Shown here: positions 41,894-50,788 of the stretch, in pieces
How positions within the stretch are numbered: position 1 is the stretch's first letter
How the letters are laid out: each line of letters starts with the position of its first letter
Source: Caldilineae bacterium
Lineage (GTDB): Bacteria > Chloroflexota > Anaerolineae > DUEN01
Assembly (NCBI GenBank): GCA_011176545.1
Contig: DUEN01000103.1
Location: forward strand, 1 to 64,000
DNA length: 64,000 bases
Reading direction: 5' to 3'
The notes under the pieces: generated by a model
What the model saw: the letters and a program-made list of their open reading frames with translations, nothing else
The model's database searches: none
Told to the model about the DNA's origin: nothing
Position numbers and translations under genes: made by a program

Positions 41894-43357
41894 GTGACGC
41901 AGCTTACCCTGGCGGACGTCTGGTCGGCCCTCTGCCAGCGACCAGCTCCGGAGCAATTGAGCGCGAGAAAGGTCACTGAGGTCGTTATCGACTCTCGCCT
42001 AGTGAAGGAGGGGGCGCTCTTCGTCGCGCTGCGCGGGGAGCGCGCGGATGGGCATGACTACGTCCAGGAGGCTCTCCAGGCCGGCGCCATCGGCGCCCTC
42101 ATACAACGGATTCCCCAGGGGACGGAGCGCCTGGCAAGTGTGTTGGACACGACCACCGGCGAGTGGCTGCAGCCCCTCGCGGATCCCGGCCGGGACGCCA
42201 TCCTCTTCCTGGTCCCGGATAGCCTCGTTGGGCTTCAACAGCTGGCGGCCGCCTGGCGGGCCCGGTTCTCGCCGCGCGTGATCGGCGTCACCGGGAGCGT
42301 CGGGAAGACATCGACCAAGGAGATGATCGCCTGCGTCCTTAAGCGACGGTATCGCGTGCTCAAGAGTATGGGTAACTATAATAATGAAATCGGCCTGCCA
42401 TTAACGCTGCTCTCCCTCAAGCCGGATCACGAGCGAGTCGTCCTGGAGATGGGAATGTATGCGCTGGGGGAGATCGCCCAGTTGTGCGCCATCAGCAGGC
42501 CCCACGTCGGCGTGGTGACCAACGTCGGCCCGAGCCATCTGGAACGTCTGGGCACGATAGAGCGCATCGCCCAGGCCAAGGCGGAGTTGGTCCAGGCTTT
42601 GCCTCCGGCGCCCGAGGGCGTCGCTGTGCTGAACCACGACGATCCTCTGGTGCGAGCTATGGCGGATCAGACCCAGGCGCGCGTCTTCTTCTACGGGCTG
42701 ACGCCGGATTGCGATCTATGGGCCGATGAGATCGAGAGCGCCGGGTTACAGGGGATCCGCTTTCGCTTCCACCACCGCGGTGAGACGTTACACGTGAAGG
42801 TCCCCTTGTTGGGGAGGCACAGCGTGCACACCGCGTTGCGCGCCGCCGCCGTCGGCCTCGTCGAGGGGCTGAGCTGGGACGAGATCATCTCCGGTCTGCA
42901 AGATGTATCGGGCCAGCTGCGGCTGGTGGTCGTGCAGGGCATCCGCGGGACTACATTGATCGATGATACGTATAACGCCAGTCCAGCTTCGACCATCGCA
43001 GCGTTGAACCTGCTGGCGGATCTTACGCCTGAGGGTGACGGCCGACGCATCGCCGTACTGGGCGATATGCTGGAGTTAGGGAGCTACGAAGAGGAGGGAC
43101 ACATCATCGTCGGACGACGGGCCGCCGACGTGGTGCAGAAGCTTATCACCGTGGGGCGGAGGGCTCACCTGATCGGCCAGGAAGCCATCGCCTCCGGGTT
43201 AGATCCGTCCGACGTCACCATCGTTGATACGAACGAGGAGGCTTTGGCGACTCTGCGGGACATAGTGCATAATGGGGACATTATCCTGGTCAAAGGCTCG
43301 CGTGCTCAGCATATGGAACAGATCGTGAACGCGCTCAGCCGACGGGGTAACGGCTGA
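41894..43357 (+). CDS. murF: UDP-N-acetylmuramoyl-tripeptide--D-alanyl-D-alanine ligase MurF
   Basis: A 487-residue Mur ligase adding D-Ala-D-Ala to the UDP-MurNAc-tripeptide. The ATP loop is [14 protein letters not shown], with [23 protein letters not shown] and GDMLELG, all typical of MurF rather than MurE. It starts at GTG 41894, preceded by an AGGGGGATG-type ribosome site, and its stop overlaps the mraY start by 1 bp. Since murE is missing from this cluster, its tripeptide substrate must come from an enzyme encoded elsewhere. Confidence 0.95.
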   Translation: MTQLTLADVWSALCQRPAPEQLSARKVTEVVIDSRLVKEGALFVALRGERADGHDYVQEALQAGAIGALIQRIPQGTERLASVLDTTTGEWLQPLADPGRDAILFLVPDSLVGLQQLAAAWRARFSPRVIGVTGSVGKTSTKEMIACVLKRRYRVLKSMGNYNNEIGLPLTLLSLKPDHERVVLEMGMYALGEIAQLCAISRPHVGVVTNVGPSHLERLGTIERIAQAKAELVQALPPAPEGVAVLNHDDPLVRAMADQTQARVFFYGLTPDCDLWADEIESAGLQGIRFRFHHRGETLHVKVPLLGRHSVHTALRAAAVGLVEGLSWDEIISGLQDVSGQLRLVVVQGIRGTTLIDDTYNASPASTIAALNLLADLTPEGDGRRIAVLGDMLELGSYEEEGHIIVGRRAADVVQKLITVGRRAHLIGQEAIASGLDPSDVTIVDTNEEALATLRDIVHNGDIILVKGSRAQHMEQIVNALSRRGNG

Positions 43358-44361
43358 TGGCTTATTCGCTGACCTTAGGGACGATCTCTTTCTTCCTGGC
43401 CGTCATCTGGGGGCGGCCTCTCATCAATCTATTGAAACGCTACGGCATCGGCAAGCAGATCCGGATCGAGGGCCCCAGCAGCCACCAGGTGAAGACCGGC
43501 ACGCCGACGACGGGAGGGTTGATGATCATCATCCCCGTCGTGCTCATCACGGGCGCTCTCAACGTGGCGAACCTGTTGGGTTTCAACTATATCGGGCAGT
43601 CCACGCTGCTCTTGATGGGCTGCATGCTCATGTTCGGGCTGCTGGGCTTCATCGACGACCTGGAAGGGGTCCGCGGGAAGCGTGCCAGGGGCGAAGGGCT
43701 GATGGCTCGCTCCAAGGCGTGGTGGCAGGTCGTATTCGCCACGGTGATCGCCCTGGTGCTGTACTTCGGGCCGCCCGAGCTGGATTACGTGGGCATCCCG
43801 ACCGTACGGGAATTCGTTCACATCGGCCCGGTGATGCTGCCGATCTCGATCTTCATCATCGTTGGGGCATCCAACGCGGTGAACTTGAGCGATGGGCTGG
43901 ACGCCCTGGCTGGGAGCGTGTCGGCCATCGCCTTTGTCGCCTATGGGATCATCGCCCACCTGCAGGGGCAGACGTGGCTCGTGGCGTTCGCCTTCACCGT
44001 CGTGGGGGCGTTACTGGCGTTCCTATGGTACAACGCCCACCCGGCCGAGCTGTTTATGGGAGACACGGGGGCCCTGGCCGTAGGGGCCACCCTGGGCGTG
44101 GTCGCGCTGATGACCGGGCAGTGGCTTCTGCTTCCGATCATCGCCATCATCCCGGTGGCCGAGGCCCTGTCCGTCATCCTGCAGGTGGTCTACTTCAAAT
44201 ACACGAAGCGTCGCTATGGGGAGGGCCGCCGCCTGTTTAAGATGGCCCCCCTTCATCATCACTTCGAGCTCCTGGGCTGGTCGGAGACCCAGGTAGTCCA
44301 GCGATTCTGGCTGGTCTCGATCCTTTGCGCGATGCTGGGGATCGCCCTGGCCTTGCTGTGA
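43357..44361 (+). CDS. mraY: Phospho-N-acetylmuramoyl-pentapeptide transferase MraY
   Basis: A 334-residue polytopic membrane enzyme that forms lipid I from UDP-MurNAc-pentapeptide and undecaprenyl phosphate. Ten or so membrane segments are visible. Active-site motifs are [15 protein letters not shown] (the DDxxK-type site), [29 protein letters not shown], and the HHHFE loop in [14 protein letters not shown]. Translation is coupled to murF by a TGATG overlap. Confidence 0.96.
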   Translation: MAYSLTLGTISFFLAVIWGRPLINLLKRYGIGKQIRIEGPSSHQVKTGTPTTGGLMIIIPVVLITGALNVANLLGFNYIGQSTLLLMGCMLMFGLLGFIDDLEGVRGKRARGEGLMARSKAWWQVVFATVIALVLYFGPPELDYVGIPTVREFVHIGPVMLPISIFIIVGASNAVNLSDGLDALAGSVSAIAFVAYGIIAHLQGQTWLVAFAFTVVGALLAFLWYNAHPAELFMGDTGALAVGATLGVVALMTGQWLLLPIIAIIPVAEALSVILQVVYFKYTKRRYGEGRRLFKMAPLHHHFELLGWSETQVVQRFWLVSILCAMLGIALALL

Positions 44362-44383
44362 TGAGGCAAGCGCGGGGGATGTC

Positions 44384-45808
44384 ATGATGAGTTGGGATGG
44401 GAAGTCCGTGGTCATCCTGGGTTTGGCTCGCCAGGGCATGGCGCTGGCCCGCTTTTTCACCACGCAGGGTGCCCGGGTGACCGTGAGCGATCAGAAGCCC
44501 GCCTCAGCGCTGACGGAGGCCCTGGCCGCGCTCAAAGGGCTGCCCATCCGATACGTGCTGGGGGGGCATCCGGAAAGCCTGCTCGACCACTGCGACCTGC
44601 TCTGTCTCAGCGGCGGGGTGCCCACGGACCTGCCCATCGTCCAAGCCGCTCGGGAGCGCGGTATCCCCTTGAGCAACGATACCCAGCTCACGCTGGAACG
44701 CTCGCTGGCCCCCGTCATCGGCATCACCGGATCGGCCGGGAAGACGACGACCACCACGCTGGTGGGGGAGATCCTGCGGGCCGCGGGCATGACCGTGCAC
44801 GTGGGAGGAAATATCGGTACGCCGCTGATCGATCGACTGGAGGATGTGGCGCCGACCGACTGGCTGGTCTTGGAGATGTCCAGCTTCCAATTGGAGCTGT
44901 GCACGCTCAGCCCCCACATCGCGGCCATACTCAACGTGACCCCCAATCATCTGGACCGCCATCCCTCCATGAACCATTATATGGCGGCGAAGGCCAACAT
45001 TCTGCGCTGGCAACGGGCGGAGGATGTAGCTGTATTAGGGGTAGACGATGAGATCACCGGCGCGTGGTGGCGCCTTGGGAAGGTGGATATCCCCGCGGGC
45101 CGGGGACAGCCTGCGCTCGCCTTTCCCCTGGCGGCCCGGCGCGTCGGATTCAGCGGCCATCAGGATGTGCCTCATGGCGCTTTCACGCGCGATGGGTGGA
45201 TCATCTGGCGGGCCGGAGACGTCGAGGAGATGGTGTTACCCATCACGGATATCCGGCTGCGCGGCTGGCACAACGTGCTCAACATCCTCGCCGCCTGCGC
45301 CATTGCGGGGGCCGCGGGCGCGCCCGCATGGGCGATGGCCCAGGCTGTGCGTTCCTTCCGCGGCGTCGCGCACCGGCTGGAGGTCGTGCGAGAGCGTGAT
45401 GGCGTGATGTGGGTCAACGACTCCATCGCGACGGCTCCTGAGCGCGCTATCGCCGCGCTGCGATCCTTCGAGGAGCCCATCGTGCTCCTGGCCGGCGGAC
45501 GGGACAAGAAGCTGCCCTGGGACGCGTTCGCCAGGGAGGTCCACCGGAGGGTGCGCTATCTCATCTGCTTTGGCGAGGCCGGCCCCATGATCGCCCGCCA
45601 GGTGCAGTCGCAGGCCATGCGTGTAACCGACGGCCGATTGCGGGAGGTCTCCGTGTGTGATGGCCTGGAGGCGGCCGTGCGGTTGGCGGCCCGGGTAGCG
45701 CGGCCGGGAGAGGTCGTGCTGCTCTCACCGGGAGGTACCAGTTTTGATGCCTATCGAGACTTCGCTGAGCGCGGCGAGCACTTTCGCCGCCTCGTACAAG
45801 ACCTGTGA
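44384..45808 (+). CDS. murD: UDP-N-acetylmuramoyl-L-alanine--D-glutamate ligase MurD
   Basis: A 474-residue Mur ligase adding D-glutamate to UDP-MurNAc-L-alanine. The N-terminal nucleotide-binding part has VVILGLARQGMALARFF, the ATP loop is ITGSAGKTTTTTLVGEI, followed by LEMSSFQLE and NVTPNHLDRHPSM, diagnostic for MurD, and WVNDSIATAPERAIAAL in the C-terminal domain. The ATG at 44384 (or the next codon) follows GGGGGATG. The stop lies 11 bp before the ftsW start. Confidence 0.96.
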   Translation: MMSWDGKSVVILGLARQGMALARFFTTQGARVTVSDQKPASALTEALAALKGLPIRYVLGGHPESLLDHCDLLCLSGGVPTDLPIVQAARERGIPLSNDTQLTLERSLAPVIGITGSAGKTTTTTLVGEILRAAGMTVHVGGNIGTPLIDRLEDVAPTDWLVLEMSSFQLELCTLSPHIAAILNVTPNHLDRHPSMNHYMAAKANILRWQRAEDVAVLGVDDEITGAWWRLGKVDIPAGRGQPALAFPLAARRVGFSGHQDVPHGAFTRDGWIIWRAGDVEEMVLPITDIRLRGWHNVLNILAACAIAGAAGAPAWAMAQAVRSFRGVAHRLEVVRERDGVMWVNDSIATAPERAIAALRSFEEPIVLLAGGRDKKLPWDAFAREVHRRVRYLICFGEAGPMIARQVQSQAMRVTDGRLREVSVCDGLEAAVRLAARVARPGEVVLLSPGGTSFDAYRDFAERGEHFRRLVQDL

Positions 45809-45819
45809 GGGATCTGAGC

Positions 45820-47073
45820 ATGAGTAGGCAGGCTCGTGCGCAACGAGGCGTCGATCTGGCCTTGCTCGCGATCGTGGTCAGCCTGTTGGCCCTCGGTATC
45901 CTTTCCGTGTATGGCGCCAGCTATGCGGCGGCGCAACGCTTAGTGGGCGATCCCACCTACTTTTTCTCCCGGCAGCTCATATGGGCGCTAATCGGGGTGG
46001 TCGCCATGATCGTCGCCGCGTCCATAGACTACAGTATATGGCGTCAGCTCGCCATCCCCATCATGATCCTCGCCCTCATCCTGCTGGTCCTTGTGCTCAT
46101 CATAGGCGAGGAGCGCTTCGGAGCGAGGCGGACGCTCCTCCATGGCAGGGTGCAGCCCAGCGAGCTGGCGAAGATCGCGGTCATCATCTATATCGCTGCC
46201 TGGCTAGCCAGCCGTGAAAAGGTGCTGAGGGACGTCCGGCTGGGCCTGATTCCCTTCGCCGTGTTGCTCGGCCTCATCACGCTGTTGATCGTGGCGGAGC
46301 CGGATATCAGCACGTCAGCCGTGATCATCGCCACCGCCATGACCATGTTCTTCATCGCCGGGGCGGATCTCAAGCAGGTCGGCATCGCCATCACGGTGAT
46401 GGCGATCACCTTCGCCTTGCTGGTCACCCAATCGGGATACGCCCGGGATCGCGTCATGGCGTTTTGGGATTTCTGGCAGGGCTCGGGCCACGATTCCGAG
46501 AAGACCTATCACACCAACCTGGCCATACGCATGCTCATGCAGGGAGGCTGGATAGGGGCGGGAGGACCTGGTGCCAGCCAGTTAGATCCCCAGGCGCAGA
46601 TCCCGCTCTCATGGAGCGATGCTATCCTGGCCATCGTCGGGCGAGACATGGGGCTGATCGGGACGCTGTTGATCCTCGGCCTCTTCGCCGGGCTCATGTA
46701 TCGCGGGTTCCGCATCGCGCTCCATGCCGATGATAACTTCGGCACATTGCTGGCCTCCGGGGTCACCTTTTGGCTCGTGTTTCAGGCCATCATCAACGTC
46801 GCCGTCATCACGGCCATCATACCGTTTACCGGCATGCCCTTACCGTTCATCAGCTATGGCGGCTCTTCCATGCTCGCGGCGATGACCGGCATCGGGCTGC
46901 TGTTGAGCGTATCTCGCGGCACGCGTTGGAAGGGGGAGGATCTTGCGCGTCTTGCTTTCGGGCGGAGGGACTGGGGGCCACGTCTATCCGGGGCTCGCGG
47001 TCGCTCGCGCGCTACTCGACGATCACCACGGCGAAACGCCCGCTCCCGCAAGCCTCGAACGAAAGAGGCATAG
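45820..47073 (+). CDS. ftsW: SEDS glycosyltransferase FtsW/RodA
   Basis: A 417-residue polytopic SEDS protein that polymerises lipid II at the septum together with FtsI. About ten membrane segments are visible, with LVGDPTYFFSRQLIWALIG, ARRTLLHGRVQPSELAKIA, AEPDISTSAVI, and the family's FTGMPLPFISYGGSSM near the C-terminus. ATG 45820 is preferred over a GTG at 45805. The last 44 codons overlap the start of murG by 131 bp in another frame and encode an extremely Arg-rich tail (RGRSRATRRSPRRNARSRK); such a long overlap is odd, and the tail may be either a real cytoplasmic basic extension or a by-product of the overlap. Confidence 0.94.
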   Translation: MSRQARAQRGVDLALLAIVVSLLALGILSVYGASYAAAQRLVGDPTYFFSRQLIWALIGVVAMIVAASIDYSIWRQLAIPIMILALILLVLVLIIGEERFGARRTLLHGRVQPSELAKIAVIIYIAAWLASREKVLRDVRLGLIPFAVLLGLITLLIVAEPDISTSAVIIATAMTMFFIAGADLKQVGIAITVMAITFALLVTQSGYARDRVMAFWDFWQGSGHDSEKTYHTNLAIRMLMQGGWIGAGGPGASQLDPQAQIPLSWSDAILAIVGRDMGLIGTLLILGLFAGLMYRGFRIALHADDNFGTLLASGVTFWLVFQAIINVAVITAIIPFTGMPLPFISYGGSSMLAAMTGIGLLLSVSRGTRWKGEDLARLAFGRRDWGPRLSGARGRSRATRRSPRRNARSRKPRTKEA

Positions 47074-48082
47074 CATCCTGTACGCGGGCCATCCCAGGGG
47101 CGTTGAAAAGCGCCTGGTCGAGCGCGCCGGCCTGACCTTCGCCGCCGTAGACAGCGGCCAGCTCCGAGGCCGGGCGCCGTGGGCCATCGCGGCCAGCCTG
47201 TGGCGCATCCAGCGGGGCGTCCGTCAGGCCAGGCGCGTCATACGCGCGTTCCGCCCTGACGTGGTGTTCATCACCGGAGCATACGTGACGGCTCCTGTGG
47301 CCATCGCCGCGAGCATGGCCCATGTGCCGTTGTTGATCTACCTGCCGGATCTAACACCCGGGCTAGCGGTGCGCTGGCTGAGCCTTCTGGCGCAGAAGGT
47401 GGCCGTCTCCTTTGAGCCGGCTGCCAGGTACTTCCCCGGGAAGGCCGTCGTGACCGGCTATCCCGTGCGCGCCGAGCTCGTGGCGGCGGCCGCGGATCCG
47501 GCGGCTGCCAGGCGCCGCCTGGGGCTCCATGACGGGAAGCCCGTGTTGCTAGTGATGGGGGGGAGCCACGGCGCGCGCAGCATCAATCAAGCTGTCTGCG
47601 CCGCGCTGCCGACCCTGCTGGAGCATGCCCAGGTGATCCACGTCACCGGTCATCTAGACTGGCCATGGGTGAGCCGCGAGGGAGAGTGCCTGCCCGCCGC
47701 CTTGCGTGGAGACTATCACCCTTATCCCTATCTCCACGAGGAGCTGGCCGATGCGCTGGCGGCAGCGGATCTGCTCGTCAACCGGGCGGGGGCGTCTAAC
47801 CTCGGCGAGCTACCCGCGGTCGGGCTGCCCGCGGTATTGGTGCCCTATCCCCATGCAGGCCGACATCAGCACATTAACGCGGCCTTCCTGGTAGAACAAG
47901 GCGCGGCCCGGCTGGTCGAGGATGAGGCGCTAGCACATGAACTTGTCCCGACCGTGTTAGAGCTCCTGAAGGATACGGCAGTCCGTCAGCGGATGGCCGA
48001 AGCGGCGCGATCGCTGGCACGCACGGATGCAACGAGGCGAATCATCGATCTGATGAGCAGCATGGTAAAGGAGAGACGGTGA
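46943..48082 (+). CDS. murG: UDP-N-acetylglucosamine--N-acetylmuramyl-(pentapeptide) pyrophosphoryl-undecaprenol GlcNAc transferase MurG
   Basis: A 379-residue peripheral membrane GT-B glycosyltransferase that converts lipid I to lipid II. The N-terminus RVLLSGGGTGGHVYPGLAVA is the MurG signature; further motifs are VFITGAYVTAPVAIAA, LLVMGGSHGARSINQ, and the UDP-GlcNAc site VNRAGASNLGELPAVGLPAVLVPYP. The start is TTG 46943 with GGGGGAGGA a few bases upstream, 131 bp inside the ftsW frame; no later start would keep the nucleotide-binding loop. The stop overlaps the next gene's GTG start. Confidence 0.95.
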   Translation: MRVLLSGGGTGGHVYPGLAVARALLDDHHGETPAPASLERKRHSILYAGHPRGVEKRLVERAGLTFAAVDSGQLRGRAPWAIAASLWRIQRGVRQARRVIRAFRPDVVFITGAYVTAPVAIAASMAHVPLLIYLPDLTPGLAVRWLSLLAQKVAVSFEPAARYFPGKAVVTGYPVRAELVAAAADPAAARRRLGLHDGKPVLLVMGGSHGARSINQAVCAALPTLLEHAQVIHVTGHLDWPWVSREGECLPAALRGDYHPYPYLHEELADALAAADLLVNRAGASNLGELPAVGLPAVLVPYPHAGRHQHINAAFLVEQGAARLVEDEALAHELVPTVLELLKDTAVRQRMAEAARSLARTDATRRIIDLMSSMVKERR

Positions 48083-48714
48083 ATAGCACGGAAGCTCTAA
48101 TCGCTCTCGGGGCGATCCTATTGATCTTCGGATATCTGGGCTTCCGGCATGGTTCCCGGGCCGAGCTCACCACCCTGGCGCTGATCCTGGGATTGCGCTG
48201 GCTGCTCGAGCGACGGGGAGATGAGCTCGTCCTCTGGATCAACCGTCTGTACCAGGCCTTCCTGTTCCTTCGACGCGGTGGCCTGACCGCCGAGGACCCG
48301 TCCCGGGTTTTCGCCACGGTGCGTTCGGCGCAGCCCCTGATCTCGGCTGATTTCAAACCAACCTTCCTGGTCGGACTCACCGTGCTGGTCGTCATCGCGG
48401 CCTACGCCATCGGACGCCTGCTTCGGGCGGGATCTTCGCTGATCGGTATGCTTCTGGGCCTGGTCAACGGATACATCATCATCCAGTTCTTCGTGAGCCT
48501 GTTGCCGCGGAGGTTGCCGGAGCCGCTTTCGATCTTGATGGGACGTCCCTCCCCCGCGGGCGACGAAGAGATCCGGGCGATGACCGCGCCGGTACGTCAC
48601 CTCCTCAGCGAGTACGACACATACGTCGTTCTGGCCATCGTCGGCGTGATCCTCATCTGGGTGGTGGGATCCATTCAGCCCGCGAAGGGTGGACAATCAG
48701 GGGGCAAAGGCTAA
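48079..48714 (+). CDS. CvpA-like membrane protein 1 in the dcw cluster
   Basis: A 211-residue protein with four or five membrane segments: LIALGAILLIFGYLGFRHG, ELTTLALILGLRWLL, FLVGLTVLVVIAAYAIGRLL, SSLIGMLLGLVNGYIIIQFF and YVVLAIVGVILIWVVG. The GxxxGxxxG-like LLGLVNGYIII segment and the overall layout resemble the CvpA family, whose members act at the cell envelope. It overlaps the murG stop by 4 bp (GTGA), so it is co-translated with division genes. The second protein at 48753 has a similar layout. The function is unknown; a role in division or lipid II handling is inferred from location only. Confidence 0.6.
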   Translation: MNSTEALIALGAILLIFGYLGFRHGSRAELTTLALILGLRWLLERRGDELVLWINRLYQAFLFLRRGGLTAEDPSRVFATVRSAQPLISADFKPTFLVGLTVLVVIAAYAIGRLLRAGSSLIGMLLGLVNGYIIIQFFVSLLPRRLPEPLSILMGRPSPAGDEEIRAMTAPVRHLLSEYDTYVVLAIVGVILIWVVGSIQPAKGGQSGGKG

Positions 48715-48752
48715 CCGGCGCAGGATGGTGTGTGGGCTATGGAGAGGCCACT

Positions 48753-49301
48753 ATGAGCCCGATCGAGTTTTATTGGATCACCTTGACGGTCGCCTTCGGA
48801 TTCATAGGCGCGGCGCGCGGCTATCCGCGCGAACTCGGCGTGACGACGGTGATGCTCATCGCCATCCTCGTCCTGAAGCGGTTCGGTACGCCGTTGATGA
48901 GCCTCCTCGACAAGCAATTGGGTCCCTTGCTGGGGGTACAGATCCTGCAGCAGCCTGACAGCAACCTGATCCAGTACCTCATCTATACTGGGTTCTTTCT
49001 CGCCGTCGTCTTCGCGGCCTACGCCGGGGAGACGCTGACGTTCAGAGGCCAACCCGCGAGAGGGGGCGTGGGCATGCTGATTAGCATCGCCAACGGCCTG
49101 GTCAACGGATACCTGATCAACGGCACGCTCTGGTATTACCTGGATAAATACGATTATCCCATACAACGGTGGGATCTCTTTAAGCCGCCGTTGACGGATT
49201 TGGCCCAGGAGATGGTCAGGTATCTACCGCCGCGCGTCCTGGATACGACGATGCTCATCGGCCTCATCGGGATCCTGACGTTATTGAGGATTCGCAAATG
49301 A
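48753..49301 (+). CDS. CvpA-like membrane protein 2 in the dcw cluster
   Basis: A 182-residue membrane protein with about five hydrophobic segments. The N-terminal IEFYWITLTVAFGFIGAARGYPRELG matches the CvpA-type pattern of a small residue-rich helix followed by G-x-x-R-G, and ISIANGLVNGYLINGTLWYYL parallels the LGLVNGYII segment of the preceding protein. ATG 48753 has GGAGAGG 5 nt upstream. The stop overlaps the murC start (ATGA). The pair is placed between murG and murC, where most bacteria have no such genes; I infer a membrane partner for the lipid II or division machinery, without direct evidence. Confidence 0.62.
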   Translation: MSPIEFYWITLTVAFGFIGAARGYPRELGVTTVMLIAILVLKRFGTPLMSLLDKQLGPLLGVQILQQPDSNLIQYLIYTGFFLAVVFAAYAGETLTFRGQPARGGVGMLISIANGLVNGYLINGTLWYYLDKYDYPIQRWDLFKPPLTDLAQEMVRYLPPRVLDTTMLIGLIGILTLLRIRK

Positions 49302-50788
49302 GCGGACAGTTACCGATTCGACTGGCCCTTCCAAAGGTCGCGGAGGAGGTCCTATCCCGACCCGATGCGCATATCCACCTGGTAGGCATTGGCGGCGCTG
49401 GCCTCTCGGCCATCGCGACGATCCTCCTGGAGCGCGGCTATCGGGTCTCCGGCAGCGATCTGCGGGATACGGCCACGACGGCGCGATTGGCGGAGGCGGG
49501 GGCGAGGGTCTACATCGGACATGAGGCCGGGCAGGTGGAAGGAGCCGACCTGGTCTTGATCTCGTCCGCGGTGCCGCCTGATAATCCGGAGTTACAGGCG
49601 GCCCTGCGTCGGGGCATCCCCGTGGTCAAGCGGGCCCAATTCCTGGGCGCCCTCATGCGAGGGCGTACGGGGATCGCCGTCGCCGGATCCCACGGGAAGA
49701 CGACCACGACGGCCATGATCGCGACAACGCTTCTGGCCGCGAGACTTGACCCCGACTTCATCATCGGCGGGACGCTGCCCGGCCTGGAACGCAACGCTCG
49801 GGCCGGCCGCGGGGGCTATTTCGTCATTGAGGCCGACGAGTACGATCGCATGTTCCTGGGGCTGCGCCCCCAGATCGCTGTCGTCACCAACGTCGAATGG
49901 GATCATGTCGATTGCTATCCGACGCCGGAGGATCTCCTTCAGGCCTTTCGCGCCTTCGTCGATCAACTGCCAAGGGATGGGCTCCTCGTCGCGTGTATCG
50001 ATGATCCCGTCGCTCGCGAGCTGGCGGCGGAACGGGCCAGCGCCAGACGCCCGGTGACCACCTATGGCTTCGGCTGGCAGGCCGCGTGGCAGGCCCGCAT
50101 ATTGGTGGCCAACCGGGAGGGGGGCACGGATTGCCAGATATGGCACCACGGCCAACAGGTGACGACATTGCGGCTCAGCATACCCGGCCGCCACAACGTG
50201 CTCAACGCGTTGGCCACGTTCGCGGTGGCCGATCACCTGGGAATTCATCCAGAAATTACTGCTTCAAACCTTAAGAATTTTGCAGGGGTGCGCCGTCGCT
50301 TCGAACTCAAGGGAATGATGTATGATATAATAGTCATAGACGATTACGCCCATCACCCCAGCGAGGTCAAAGCGACCCTCGCCGCCGCTCGACAGCGATA
50401 TCCTGAGCGGGTGATCTGGGCGGTCTTTCAACCTCATACGTACAGCCGCACGCGAGCGCTTCTGGAGGCGTTCGCGGATTGCTTCGCAGAGGCGGAGCAC
50501 GTCCTGGTAACGGACATATACGCAGCACGCGAGCGGGATACGCAGGGCGTGCATGCGTCACAGTTGGTCGAGCTGGCCGGCCGGAAGCACCCGGATGTCC
50601 GTTACGTCGGTGGGCTGGACGACGCGGTGAAAACGCTACTGGAGGAGTTGCGGCCCGGCGACGTGCTGCTGACGTTAGGAGCAGGCGATGGATATCAAAT
50701 AGGCGAACGCGTGCTGGCCGCCCTACGGAAGAGAGCCCGGCAGAAGCCGCTCATGCCTGAAGGGGCCCTCCGGAGGTTTCGGTCATGA
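49298..50788 (+). CDS. murC: UDP-N-acetylmuramate--L-alanine ligase MurC
   Basis: A 496-residue Mur ligase adding L-alanine to UDP-MurNAc. The N-terminal Rossmann part reads HIHLVGIGGAGLSAIATILLERGY, the ATP loop is VAGSHGKTTTTAMIA, then EADEYDRMFLGL, NVEWDHVDCY, and IVIDDYAHHPSEVKATL, all MurC-specific. It begins within the stop of the CvpA-like gene and ends within the start of murB, so both junctions are ATGA overlaps. Confidence 0.96.
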   Translation: MSGQLPIRLALPKVAEEVLSRPDAHIHLVGIGGAGLSAIATILLERGYRVSGSDLRDTATTARLAEAGARVYIGHEAGQVEGADLVLISSAVPPDNPELQAALRRGIPVVKRAQFLGALMRGRTGIAVAGSHGKTTTTAMIATTLLAARLDPDFIIGGTLPGLERNARAGRGGYFVIEADEYDRMFLGLRPQIAVVTNVEWDHVDCYPTPEDLLQAFRAFVDQLPRDGLLVACIDDPVARELAAERASARRPVTTYGFGWQAAWQARILVANREGGTDCQIWHHGQQVTTLRLSIPGRHNVLNALATFAVADHLGIHPEITASNLKNFAGVRRRFELKGMMYDIIVIDDYAHHPSEVKATLAAARQRYPERVIWAVFQPHTYSRTRALLEAFADCFAEAEHVLVTDIYAARERDTQGVHASQLVELAGRKHPDVRYVGGLDDAVKTLLEELRPGDVLLTLGAGDGYQIGERVLAALRKRARQKPLMPEGALRRFRS

